Below are positions 1-5,788 of a stretch of DNA of 7,297 nucleotides, one piece after another (the stretch's first letter is position 1; each line of letters opens with the position of its first letter). Under the pieces are notes generated by a model. It did not search any database. It saw only the letters and a program-made list of their open reading frames with translations, and was not told the DNA's origin. Location: NCBI GenBank assembly GCA_013044305.1, contig JABEUT010000054.1:1-7297 (forward strand). The letters run 5' to 3'. This stretch comes from Bacteroidia bacterium (GTDB taxonomy: Bacteria > Bacteroidota > Bacteroidia > JABEUT01). Position numbers and translations under genes: made by a program.

Positions 1-564
1 GCCCAGGGCGTATGCGGCTTCCTTTAACTGCCGCGGGGTCATGCTTATCACCTGCCTTATTAGAGATACGGAGAACGGAATGAGCATGATGGCAAGCACT
101 ACGGAGGCGGTAAGTATGCCTAAACCCGATGAAGGTATATGTAACTTAAGCTCTATGACCCTGATAAGCGGCGCCACCGTAAACAGTCCCCAGAAACCAT
201 ATACAACAGAGGGTATAGCGGCAAGCAGCTCAATGGTGTTCCTAAATATGCCGGTAATGGCGCCTTCGCGGTGATATTCGCCCAGAAAAATAGCGGCGGC
301 AAGCGAAAAGGGAGCCGATATGAGCAATGCAAGCAAGGAGGTAAGCAGGGTGCCGGTCAGGTAGGGAAGGATGCCGAAATGCTCCTTAACGGGATCCCAT
401 GTTTTGCCCCATAGAAAACCAAAGCCGTTAGCCTTTATGGCTGGGAGCGATGCTACGGTAAGTGTAATAAAAAAAGCCATGAGCAGGATAAGGGTGATGA
501 GCGCTGAAAAACTCAACCACCGTACAAAAATTTTATTTTCCCAGATCCTTAAATGCTTTATCAT
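1..564 (-). CDS. pstC: Phosphate ABC transporter permease PstC, N-terminal part (runs off the left edge)
   Basis: One of the two inner-membrane permease subunits of the high-affinity PstSCAB phosphate importer. The 188 visible codons start at the ATG at 564-562; an in-frame TAA at 573-571 rules out an earlier start. Seen: a short cytoplasmic N-terminus, a first membrane helix at about residues 18-40, a periplasmic stretch, a second helix at about 69-94, the family-typical segment ELLAAIPSVVYGFWGLF at 112-128, another helix at about 148-168, and the start of the cytoplasmic EAA loop (KEAAYALG, 181-188) that docks on the ATPase PstB. The window ends inside this loop; from family length roughly the last 100 residues are missing. 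No Shine-Dalgarno sequence lies directly upstream. pstS is upstream on the same strand but 371 bp away and followed by its own terminator, so pstC probably has separate or coupled expression. Identification is firm; the partner genes pstA, pstB and phoU are only inferred to lie beyond the edge. Confidence 0.95.
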   Translation of the reverse strand, partial: MIKHLRIWENKIFVRWLSFSALITLILLMAFFITLTVASLPAIKANGFGFLWGKTWDPVKEHFGILPYLTGTLLTSLLALLISAPFSLAAAIFLGEYHREGAITGIFRNTIELLAAIPSVVYGFWGLFTVAPLIRVIELKLHIPSSGLGILTASVVLAIMLIPFSVSLIRQVISMTPRQLKEAAYALG

Positions 565-570
565 TGCTTT

Positions 571-639
571 TTATTTCGGGAATCGGGCATCATCAACGTC
601 TCCATTTTTCATATCAAGAAAAACTGATGGCGATTCCAT
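571..639 (-). CDS. Possible 22-codon leader ORF immediately upstream of pstC
   Basis: An ATG at 639-637 opens a 22-codon frame (beginning MESPSVFLDM, ending DDARFPK) that stops with TAA at 573-571, 6 bases before the pstC ATG. A Shine-Dalgarno-like GGAGA (652-648) lies 8 bases before its start, whereas pstC has none of its own, so translational coupling from this ORF into pstC is conceivable. The same frame stays open upstream to 756 (61 codons in all) without a further ATG; the only TTG lies 5 codons before the ATG. It resembles no protein I recognise. It could be a leader peptide, the 3' end of a decayed small gene, or chance. Confidence 0.25.
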   Translation of the reverse strand: MESPSVFLDMKNGDVDDARFPK

Positions 640-810
640 ATTAAACTTCTCCAAACGGCCTTTAATTTTTTTTCTTACTATGGATTCTGATGCAAGTATA
701 TTACAAGTTGGGCTATAAACGGACTTTATTAATTTATTAACGATTTTGAATTCAGCTTAATTTTCCTGATTTTCTGTATAAACATTACTTTTTATTCGAT
801 TAATTCGATA

Positions 811-818
811 CAAAATTA
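811..818 (-). promoter_or_regulatory. Candidate -7 promoter box upstream of pstC
   Basis: On the minus strand this reads TAATTTTG, an exact match to the Bacteroidota -7 consensus TANNTTTG. No convincing TTTG/TTG element is present 17-23 bp upstream. Transcription would start near 805, giving pstC a leader of about 240 nt. Two ATCGAAT direct repeats 9 bp apart (minus strand, within 794-809) sit right at the presumed start site. The box lies just beyond the pstS terminator, where a separate pstC promoter would be expected. Confidence 0.35.
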
Positions 819-842
819 AGTTTGCCCGTTATACATTAAATT

Positions 843-871
843 AAATAAAGGGAGCGCCCGCCGGCTCTCCC
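843..871 (-). terminator. Intrinsic terminator after pstS
   Basis: On the minus strand GGGAGAGCC (871-863) can fold with GGGCGCTCCC (859-850) into a GC-rich stem with one A-G mismatch and a small loop, followed by TTTATTT. It lies 64 bases past the pstS stop. The opposite strand has no T tract, so it acts in the pst direction only. Confidence 0.7.
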
Positions 872-935
872 TTCCACCAAAACACAACCTCACATGAAAA
901 AAAGCGGGCCGTGAGTATATTAAGACCTTTGCTGC

Positions 936-2015
936 CTATGGATTTTGCAATACAGGCTGCCCATCGTAGGTTACCGATTTCAGTATGGCTTCGTCGGCGG
1001 CAACAGCTTTAGGCGGCAAGGGAGCGTAGGTAAGCGGTTTGGTATATTGCTGTCCGTCGTGCACCATCCACCAGAGTTCTTTTAGCAGGTTTGCAGCCTT
1101 CTCTTTGCTTCTGTCTCCGTATTTTTGTTCCTTGTACAGTATAATCCATGTAAAACTTGCAATAGGATAAGCCTGATCTACACTTGAGTTGGTAATTGTA
1201 ATGCGTGTATCGGCAGGTATGTCGCCGTTGGCACACAGGCTTGCAGATTCAAGCGAGGGTTTAATGTAATTACCTGCGGCATTTTTCAAAAGTGCATAAG
1301 GCATATTGTTTTCAATAGCGTATGCAAGTTCGATGTAACCGATTGCGCCGGGGGTCTGTTTAATAACGCCTGCCACGCCTTCATTGCCTTTGCCGCCTAT
1401 TTCACCATCGGGCCAGTTCACCGAAGTTCCTTTGCCAACCTTACTTTGCCAGTCGGTATTGATCTTTGAGAGATAATCGGTCCATATAAAGGTAGTGCCG
1501 CTGCCATCGCTACGGTGCACCACGGTAATATCCTGGTCGGGAAGCTGTGCGTCGGGGTTTTCGGCTTTTATTTTATCGTCATTCCATTTGGTAATTGTTC
1601 TCAAATAAATGCCCGAGATGATTTCCGGTGTCATTTTAAGTTCAGGGTTACCGGGTATGTTATAGCTTATTACCACGGCGCCTATCGCTGTTGGGAATTC
1701 CACTACCGGTGCTGGTGCCTTGCTTATCTGGTCGTCGTTCAGGTATGCATCCGATGCGCCAAAATCAACTGTTTTGCTCATAAGTTGCTTAATGCCTCCG
1801 CCGGAGCCTATGGACTGGTAATTGGTTTGTACGCTGTCCAGTTTGCCGTATTCGGAGAACATTTTGGAATAAAGCGGATAGGCGAAAGTGGATCCCGCTC
1901 CAAGCAGTTGCTTGTCTTCAGGGTTGGCATTTCCGCTGCCGCCGCCGGTGCACGATGCAAAGCCTATGCTTACAGCGCCAAGCAAGGTTACTATTTTTAA
2001 CTTTTCTGTTTTCAT
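936..2015 (-). CDS. pstS: Phosphate-binding lipoprotein PstS of the PstSCAB importer
   Basis: Periplasmic receptor that binds inorganic phosphate and delivers it to the PstC/PstA channel. The 359-residue product begins with a lipoprotein signal peptide (MKTEKLKIV, hydrophobic core, lipobox FASC with Cys22), so it is probably lipid-anchored facing the periplasm; no acidic surface-export signal follows the cysteine. The phosphate-contact residues known from E. coli PstS are all present: Thr43-Phe44 in GAGSTF, Ser71 in GSGGG, Asp89 in VDFGASD, and Arg168, Asp170, Ser172, Gly173 and Thr174 in RSDGSGT. The family segments KWND (143-146) and TPGAIGYIE are also there, and the length is normal. The start at 2015 is the only one that supplies the full signal peptide. 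No Shine-Dalgarno is visible; the leader is A-rich. It follows the porin gene by 73 bp on the same strand, with a terminator in between, and has its own terminator downstream. Identification is firm. Confidence 0.97.
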   Translation of the reverse strand: MKTEKLKIVTLLGAVSIGFASCTGGGSGNANPEDKQLLGAGSTFAYPLYSKMFSEYGKLDSVQTNYQSIGSGGGIKQLMSKTVDFGASDAYLNDDQISKAPAPVVEFPTAIGAVVISYNIPGNPELKMTPEIISGIYLRTITKWNDDKIKAENPDAQLPDQDITVVHRSDGSGTTFIWTDYLSKINTDWQSKVGKGTSVNWPDGEIGGKGNEGVAGVIKQTPGAIGYIELAYAIENNMPYALLKNAAGNYIKPSLESASLCANGDIPADTRITITNSSVDQAYPIASFTWIILYKEQKYGDRSKEKAANLLKELWWMVHDGQQYTKPLTYAPLPPKAVAADEAILKSVTYDGQPVLQNP

Positions 2016-2047
2016 TGTTTTATTTGTTTTTTTGGTGTTGCGATGGT

Positions 2048-2080
2048 AAAAAAAGATATGGACTCATCGCCCATATCTTT
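2048..2080 (-). terminator. Hairpin terminator between the porin gene and pstS
   Basis: On the minus strand AAAGATATGG (2080-2071) and CCATATCTTT (2061-2052) form a perfect 10-bp stem with a 9-base loop, running into seven T residues (2054-2048). It starts 8 bases after the porin stop codon and ends 32 bases before the pstS ATG. The same bases contain TATCTTTT (2058-2051), one mismatch from the Bacteroidota -7 box, with a TTG 22 bases upstream. A pstS promoter could therefore overlap the terminator. Confidence 0.75.
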
Positions 2081-2088
2081 CAATCTTA

Positions 2089-3540
2089 TCAGAATGCGTA
2101 AAGGAAAGAAATGCGGTAGAGCAGGTAACTGCTGGCAGCCAGGTTATCCGAACCGTAAGCATTTTTTATTCCGTAATACCAAACATTTGGCATCAAATGT
2201 ACCCTTTTGCTTTTTATCGGGGTCCAATCCAGCCCTACATTGATAAATGTTTCGGTGTATGAAATATTGGCTCCCGTTACGTTTCCAAAACCAAAACTAT
2301 TGTACGATTCATTCGGGGCTTTGATGGATGAATTATAGTTATAGGCATACTGTGCATCGGGCACATAGTAATCGAACCTGGCAAATACATTCAGCGTATT
2401 TTGGATAAGTGTGGCGTGGGCAAATGTAGATATACCTTCCTGCACGGCGCTTATCGTATCAGTGGTTCCGGTGCCGCCTTTGGCAGCTGTAACCCCTTCG
2501 CCGTTGGTAGCCGTTTGCTGCACGGCCTCAAAGCCGCCTCCAAACCATTTGCTGTTGTAAACAGCATATACCTTGGCTGTATATACCTGATGGAGATATG
2601 CCTTATTGTTGTAATAGAAATTACCATAATTAATAAAGTCGCCATAAGCACCTACAGTTAGCGCGCCATTCAGGGTGTTAAAATATACATGCCCCCTGAA
2701 CTTTTTTGCGTTGTCAAGTTTGTAGCTATAGGGGTTAAGTATAATGCTGCCCGATGGTGAAATACTGGAACCGATAAGCGAAGTTGCAATGGCGTTGGTG
2801 AAATATGGAACCGGGTTGTTTGCCGCGTTATCGCCTATCATTGCACTGTAGCCGATGAAGGAGGGGAACTTGGTTGAATCGGCTGATTTGAATTTAATTA
2901 TTTTACCACCAAGGTATACACCCATATCCGAAGAAGCATCCATACCATGTATATCCATAATTGTCTTCTCAACGGAACGGTAGCTTAACAAAGGCTCTGT
3001 GTTGTAGGCGTCGGCGAAGGAATTGGTTGCCATTTGTCCTATTCTTAAATCGCTGCCCTTAAAAATGCCCTTCCATTTAATGTAGGCGTACTTCATGTAC
3101 ATGGTGCGGTTGTCGTTCACATCCTGGTCGCCTTCATAGGCCAGCAGTACACAGCCACTGAACTTTTTGTCGGGATTGTAATCATACCCGAGGTAGGCAC
3201 GCCTTATTTCCATTGCATTGGGATGGGAATTCTGACCTGCCATGCCCAACCCTTTATATTGCTGCTTGGTACCTCTGCCTGCCGAATCGCCGTTGGCCAT
3301 CCATGCATAGTCGCCGAAAGCGTAGCCCCAAAAACCGCCTTTACCCCCTTGGGATACACCCATTCCGTTGGTAATGCCCGATACGGCATTGTCATCTAAC
3401 TGCTGCGGTGTAACGGATGGCGGATTTTGATCTTGCGCCTGTGCAGGACGGTATGCCAGGAGGCTTAAACCGAGAACGGCCATGAGGGCTATCCCTTTAC
3501 CGGTTGATTTTTTGATTCCAGTGATTAGTTTTGTTTTCAT
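2089..3540 (-). CDS. Outer-membrane beta-barrel porin, probably for phosphate uptake
   Basis: A 483-residue secreted protein likely to form an outer-membrane beta-barrel. The N-terminus is a signal peptide: basic MKTKLITGIKKSTGK, hydrophobic ALMAVLGLSLLAY, then a likely cleavage after AQA (about residue 35). The mature part is rich in alternating aromatic/polar stretches typical of barrel strands, for example EIRRAYLGYDYNP and MYMKYAYIKWKG, with the Gly/Asn/Ser-rich loops usual in porins. It ends in a strand with a terminal Phe (RISFLYAF), the usual barrel-assembly signal. The RRAYLG segment early in the barrel resembles the phosphate-selective porin O/P group of Bacteroidota. Its position next to pstS, and a Pho-box-like repeat upstream, support a phosphate role, but selectivity cannot be read from the sequence. 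It is transcribed divergently from phoB and ends in a strong hairpin before pstS. Barrel nature is fairly sure; the substrate is inferred. Confidence 0.8.
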   Translation of the reverse strand: MKTKLITGIKKSTGKGIALMAVLGLSLLAYRPAQAQDQNPPSVTPQQLDDNAVSGITNGMGVSQGGKGGFWGYAFGDYAWMANGDSAGRGTKQQYKGLGMAGQNSHPNAMEIRRAYLGYDYNPDKKFSGCVLLAYEGDQDVNDNRTMYMKYAYIKWKGIFKGSDLRIGQMATNSFADAYNTEPLLSYRSVEKTIMDIHGMDASSDMGVYLGGKIIKFKSADSTKFPSFIGYSAMIGDNAANNPVPYFTNAIATSLIGSSISPSGSIILNPYSYKLDNAKKFRGHVYFNTLNGALTVGAYGDFINYGNFYYNNKAYLHQVYTAKVYAVYNSKWFGGGFEAVQQTATNGEGVTAAKGGTGTTDTISAVQEGISTFAHATLIQNTLNVFARFDYYVPDAQYAYNYNSSIKAPNESYNSFGFGNVTGANISYTETFINVGLDWTPIKSKRVHLMPNVWYYGIKNAYGSDNLAASSYLLYRISFLYAF

Positions 3541-3594
3541 AATTAAATTGATTTGTTTTACAAATAAGTCCGGTTTGTATTTTTATTGACGCCG

Positions 3595-3602
3595 CAAAAG
3601 TG
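3595..3602 (-). promoter_or_regulatory. Candidate -7 promoter box for the porin gene
   Basis: On the minus strand this reads CACTTTTG, one mismatch from TANNTTTG. Transcription would begin near 3588, giving a leader of about 48 nt and placing the Pho-box-like repeat at about -45 to -62, a plausible activator position. No clear -33 element is visible, as would suit an activator-dependent promoter. Confidence 0.3.
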
Positions 3603-3632
3603 CGCCTTGCATGTTTTGTAGTTTTTATGCCA

Positions 3633-3650
3633 TTGTTAAGGAATTGTTAA
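3633..3650 (-). promoter_or_regulatory. Pho-box-like direct repeat (candidate PhoB binding site)
   Basis: On the minus strand the sequence is TTAACAA-TTCC-TTAACAA: two identical 7-base units with a 4-base spacer, hence an 11-bp period. This is the architecture of PhoB/PhoP sites, and the unit matches the TTAACA repeat known for Bacillus PhoP boxes. It lies in the divergent region, 93 bp from the porin ATG and 98 bp from the phoB ATG, so it could serve either or both. Binding is inferred. Confidence 0.55.
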
Positions 3651-3706
3651 GAAAATAAGCAAAGATTAAGTATTCGTTACGGCCGACATTTGTTATTGAT
3701 TTAGCC

Positions 3707-3714
3707 TACCTTTG
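3707..3714 (+). promoter_or_regulatory. Candidate -7 promoter box for phoB
   Basis: TACCTTTG is an exact match to the Bacteroidota consensus TANNTTTG. Transcription would start near 3721, leaving a leader of about 28 nt before the phoB ATG. The nearest upstream TTTG (3689-3692) is only 14 bp away, closer than the usual spacing, so the -33 element is weak or absent and activation from the Pho box may be needed. Confidence 0.5.
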
Positions 3715-3748
3715 CGCTCTGTATTATAAAATCCGAACCTTACCCGCT

Positions 3749-4429
3749 ATGGAGCATATCAAGATTCTGCTTGCCGACGACGAACCGGACGTGCTTGAGT
3801 TTTTAACTTTCAACCTGCAAAAAGAGGGTTATGAGGTATATACGGCAAACAATGGGAAGGAAGCGATAAAGATTGCCAGAAAAATATCTCCAAACCTTAT
3901 AATACTGGATGTGATGATGCCGGAAATGGACGGCATTGAGGCATGCAGGGAGCTGCGAGCCATGCCCGAATGCAAAAATGCGCTCATCATTTTTCTTACG
4001 GCTCGCACCGAGGATTATTCGCAGATAGCAGGACTTGATTCCGGTGCTGACGATTATGTTTCAAAACCCATAAAACCACGGGTGCTTATCAGCCGTATCA
4101 AGGCTCTCATGCGCCGTAAGTCGCCCGAAGACGAAACCAAGGCTGTGGTGGATGTCGGGGGCGGAATAACAATTGACAGGGAAGCTTATTTGGTGCGAAC
4201 GGGTAAGGCCGAGTTGTCGCTCCCAAAAAAAGAGTTTGAATTGCTCAACCTCCTCGCATCAAAGCCGGGCAAAGTCTTCAGCAGGGAAGACATTCTGCAT
4301 AAAATATGGGGCGAAGATGTGGTGGTAGGAGACCGTACCATTGATGTGCACATCCGAAAACTTCGCCAGAAACTGGGCGAAGAAAAAATAAGAACCATTA
4401 AGGGAATAGGCTATAAGTTCGAGTTCTGA
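3749..4429 (+). CDS. phoB: PhoB-type response regulator (OmpR family)
   Basis: DNA-binding response regulator expected to activate phosphate-starvation genes when phosphorylated by the PhoR-type kinase downstream. The 226-residue product has the standard two domains. The receiver (about 1-120) shows the acidic pair Asp10/Asp11, phospho-acceptor Asp54 in LILDVMMPEMDG, the switch Thr84 and Lys106 in SKP. The winged-helix output domain (about 135-226) has the recognition-helix region with VGDRTIDVHIRKLRQKLG and the terminal GIGYKF. Both domains are complete and the length is normal. The ATG start puts the first beta strand (IKILLADDE) directly after three residues; there is no Shine-Dalgarno, as for most genes here. 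It is divergent from the porin/pst genes and shares with them a region carrying a Pho-box-like repeat, so autoregulation is likely. The name phoB rests on neighbours, since the OmpR family has many close members. Confidence 0.88.
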   Translation: MEHIKILLADDEPDVLEFLTFNLQKEGYEVYTANNGKEAIKIARKISPNLIILDVMMPEMDGIEACRELRAMPECKNALIIFLTARTEDYSQIAGLDSGADDYVSKPIKPRVLISRIKALMRRKSPEDETKAVVDVGGGITIDREAYLVRTGKAELSLPKKEFELLNLLASKPGKVFSREDILHKIWGEDVVVGDRTIDVHIRKLRQKLGEEKIRTIKGIGYKFEF

Positions 4430-4463
4430 ATAAACCATGCCTGCCCCCCACCCTGCCGCCCGC

Positions 4464-4476
4464 TAAAGGGAGCGCC
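4464..4476. repeat. 13-bp sequence shared with the pstS terminator region
   Basis: TAAAGGGAGCGCC here is repeated exactly at 846-858, in the pstS terminator. Here it follows a C-rich stretch (4441-4463). The combination resembles the C-run plus CTAAAGGG elements that I recall as common between genes in Bacteroidota genomes. Downstream, GCCT and AGGC (4474-4477, 4485-4488) could form a weak 4-bp hairpin before CTTTATAT, too weak to call a terminator for phoB. Confidence 0.3.
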
Positions 4477-4532
4477 TGAAACAGAGGCTTTATATAAGTT
4501 CAATTATTGAATAAACTGAACCATACGGCGCA

Positions 4533-4572
4533 GGCAATTTTGTAATATCAGGATAATTGCCAATTTTGTAAT
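4533..4572 (+). promoter_or_regulatory. Repeat cluster, candidate promoter or operator for the phoR-type gene
   Basis: The 12-mer CAATTTTGTAAT occurs twice, at 4535-4546 and 4561-4572, 26 bp apart. Overlapping it, GGCAATT (4533-4539) and AATTGCC (4555-4561) form a 7-bp inverted repeat. Read as a promoter, TTTG (4539-4542) and CAATTTTG (4561-4568, one mismatch from TANNTTTG) are 18 bp apart, which would start transcription near 4574 and give the kinase gene a leader of about 100 nt. Confidence 0.3.
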
Positions 4573-4667
4573 TTGTTCTTCAAAAGAATGCAAGGTCAGC
4601 ATAATAGCTTCTTTAATCAAACACCCCAACCGGCAATCGCCGTTCAAGTATCATTAACCAGACAGGC

Positions 4668-4671
4668 AGGA
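4668..4671 (+). promoter_or_regulatory. Shine-Dalgarno sequence fixing a TTG start
   Basis: AGGA, within GGCAGGAAT, lies 5 bases before the TTG at 4677. No ATG or GTG exists in frame between the upstream stop (TAA, 4614-4616) and this codon, and an ATT at 4674 is too close to the AGGA. This supports TTG as the initiation codon. Confidence 0.5.
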
Positions 4672-4676
4672 ATATT

Positions 4677-5690
4677 TTGAAAAAAGATCCCATAATATTC
4701 GCTACGGTATGCACCCTGCTTATAGCAGGCATAACCTATGCGCTTTCATTTGTGCCGCCGCTGCAGTTCCATCCCTCTGCAACATTATTTGCCTCAATTG
4801 CAGTACCGTGCTTCGCCGCCATCCTCATTACATACCGTATCGGAATTAGCAGGAAGCTGAACAAAATAATGGGCATTGTTACAGGTAACGCGGAGGCAAA
4901 AGGAACTTCACTCAACGGACTGCGGAAGGAAACCGAAAAACTGCTCCGTGAAAGGAAAGAGGAGCTTGAGAAAATTCAAAAACTCGAACGCCACCGGAGA
5001 GAGTTCCTTGGCAACATCTCACATGAACTGAAAACACCTCTGTTCCACATTCAGGGCTACATATCCACACTTGCCGAGAATAATATTGAGGACCCTGAAC
5101 TCGTTAAGCGTTATCTGGAGAGGACTGGTGAGAGCATCGAACGGCTCATACGCATTCTCGAAGACCTCGACACCATCTCGCAATTGGAAACCGAAGAAAT
5201 GAAAAGCGATATGGAGCCCTTCGATATGGTGGAGCTGTGCCGCGAAGTGCTGGCATCGGAAGAAAGCAACGCCAGTAAGAAAAACATAGCCCTGATACTC
5301 ATGAACGAGTACGAAAAAATGGCTGTGATGGGAGACCGCTTCCGTATCAGGCAGGTATTGCCCAACCTTGTGGTGAACTCCATCAGATACGGCAAAAAAG
5401 ACGGAGAAACGCGCATACGCCTTAAAAATGAGGGCGACATGATATTGACAGAGGTGGCTGACAACGGAATTGGAATTGCCCCCGACCATTTGCCGCGCCT
5501 CTTTGAACGCTTTTACCGCGTGGATAAAGGACGCTCACGCCAGCATGGAGGCACCGGGCTGGGACTATCTATTGTAAAACACATTTTAGAAACGCATCAC
5601 CAAGCTATACGGGTAATGAGCACCGAGGGCGTAGGTTCTGTATTTTCATTTCACCTGAAAAAGGCGCCCCGCCACAGCAGCTTCAGTTAA
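4677..5690 (+). CDS. phoR: PhoR-type membrane sensor histidine kinase
   Basis: Inner-membrane kinase expected to phosphorylate the PhoB-type regulator encoded upstream. The 337-residue product starts at a TTG. Two membrane helices (about 7-25 and 38-55) enclose a periplasmic loop of only about 12 residues, so it has no periplasmic ligand domain. A charged, probably coiled-coil linker (about 56-110) leads to the dimerisation domain with His116 in NISHELKTPL, then the ATP-binding domain: N box with Asn230/Asn234, DNGIGI (262-267), F box RLFERFYR (274-281) and GGTGLGL (291-297). All catalytic motifs are intact. It is shorter than E. coli PhoR (about 430 residues), and no PAS or HAMP domain is recognisable in the linker. 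The short loop fits PhoR, which reads the transporter's state rather than binding phosphate outside. The gap to phoB is 247 bp, unusually wide for this pair. The kinase call is firm; the PhoR role rests on context. Confidence 0.85.
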   Translation: MKKDPIIFATVCTLLIAGITYALSFVPPLQFHPSATLFASIAVPCFAAILITYRIGISRKLNKIMGIVTGNAEAKGTSLNGLRKETEKLLRERKEELEKIQKLERHRREFLGNISHELKTPLFHIQGYISTLAENNIEDPELVKRYLERTGESIERLIRILEDLDTISQLETEEMKSDMEPFDMVELCREVLASEESNASKKNIALILMNEYEKMAVMGDRFRIRQVLPNLVVNSIRYGKKDGETRIRLKNEGDMILTEVADNGIGIAPDHLPRLFERFYRVDKGRSRQHGGTGLGLSIVKHILETHHQAIRVMSTEGVGSVFSFHLKKAPRHSSFS

Positions 5691-5788
5691 CATTTTCCAT
5701 GGCAAGTCTTCGTTTTGTGTTAACATGCACTAAACCGATACGAAAGTGATCAATGCAGACTCCATGACCTGAAGATACCCGCACCGGC

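Larger units (their letters stand above)
565..935. other. pstS-pstC intergenic region, 371 bp
   Basis: An AT-rich gap between two genes that are usually close together. It holds, in the direction of pst transcription, a GC-rich hairpin terminator just after pstS, a promoter-like box, short repeats (TTCGAT at 795-800 and 804-809, just downstream of that box; tandem TTTATTAA at 725-740), and a minus-strand frame open from 756 to the TAA at 573-571 whose last 22 codons form a possible leader ORF. No Pho-box-like repeat with 11-bp spacing was found here. A plus-strand ORF at 371-718 runs antisense to the pstC start and resembles no known protein. Confidence 0.6.

Noticed and set aside
371..718. 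Plus-strand ORF of 115 codons opposite the pstC start.
   Set aside because: Half of it is antisense to clearly conserved pstC codons; the product looks like no protein family and has no credible ribosome site.
725..740. Tandem TTTATTAA repeat upstream of pstC as a possible Pho box.
   Set aside because: The period is 8 bp instead of 11 and the sequence is simple AT-rich DNA.
1515..2000. Plus-strand ORF of 161 codons.
   Set aside because: It lies wholly antisense to pstS, is rich in Cys/Tyr/Phe as typical of reverse-frame readings, and shows no recognisable domain.
4474..4492. Hairpin GCCT/AGGC followed by CTTTATAT as a phoB terminator.
   Set aside because: The stem is only 4 bp with a 7-base loop and a broken T tract.
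5019..5489. Minus-strand ORFs of 156 and 117 codons within the kinase gene.
   Set aside because: They are antisense to conserved kinase motifs and have no family features.
5686..5726. GTTAACAT occurs twice (5686-5693 and 5719-5726), 33 bp apart, similar to Pho-box units.
   Set aside because: The first copy overlaps the phoR stop codon, the spacing is three turns with no middle unit, and the region lies between convergent genes with no gene to regulate.
5691..5788. Search for a bidirectional terminator between the convergent kinase and LytTR genes.
   Set aside because: Only a 3-bp stem (CCG-CAC-CGG) before CTTATTT was found, not enough to call.
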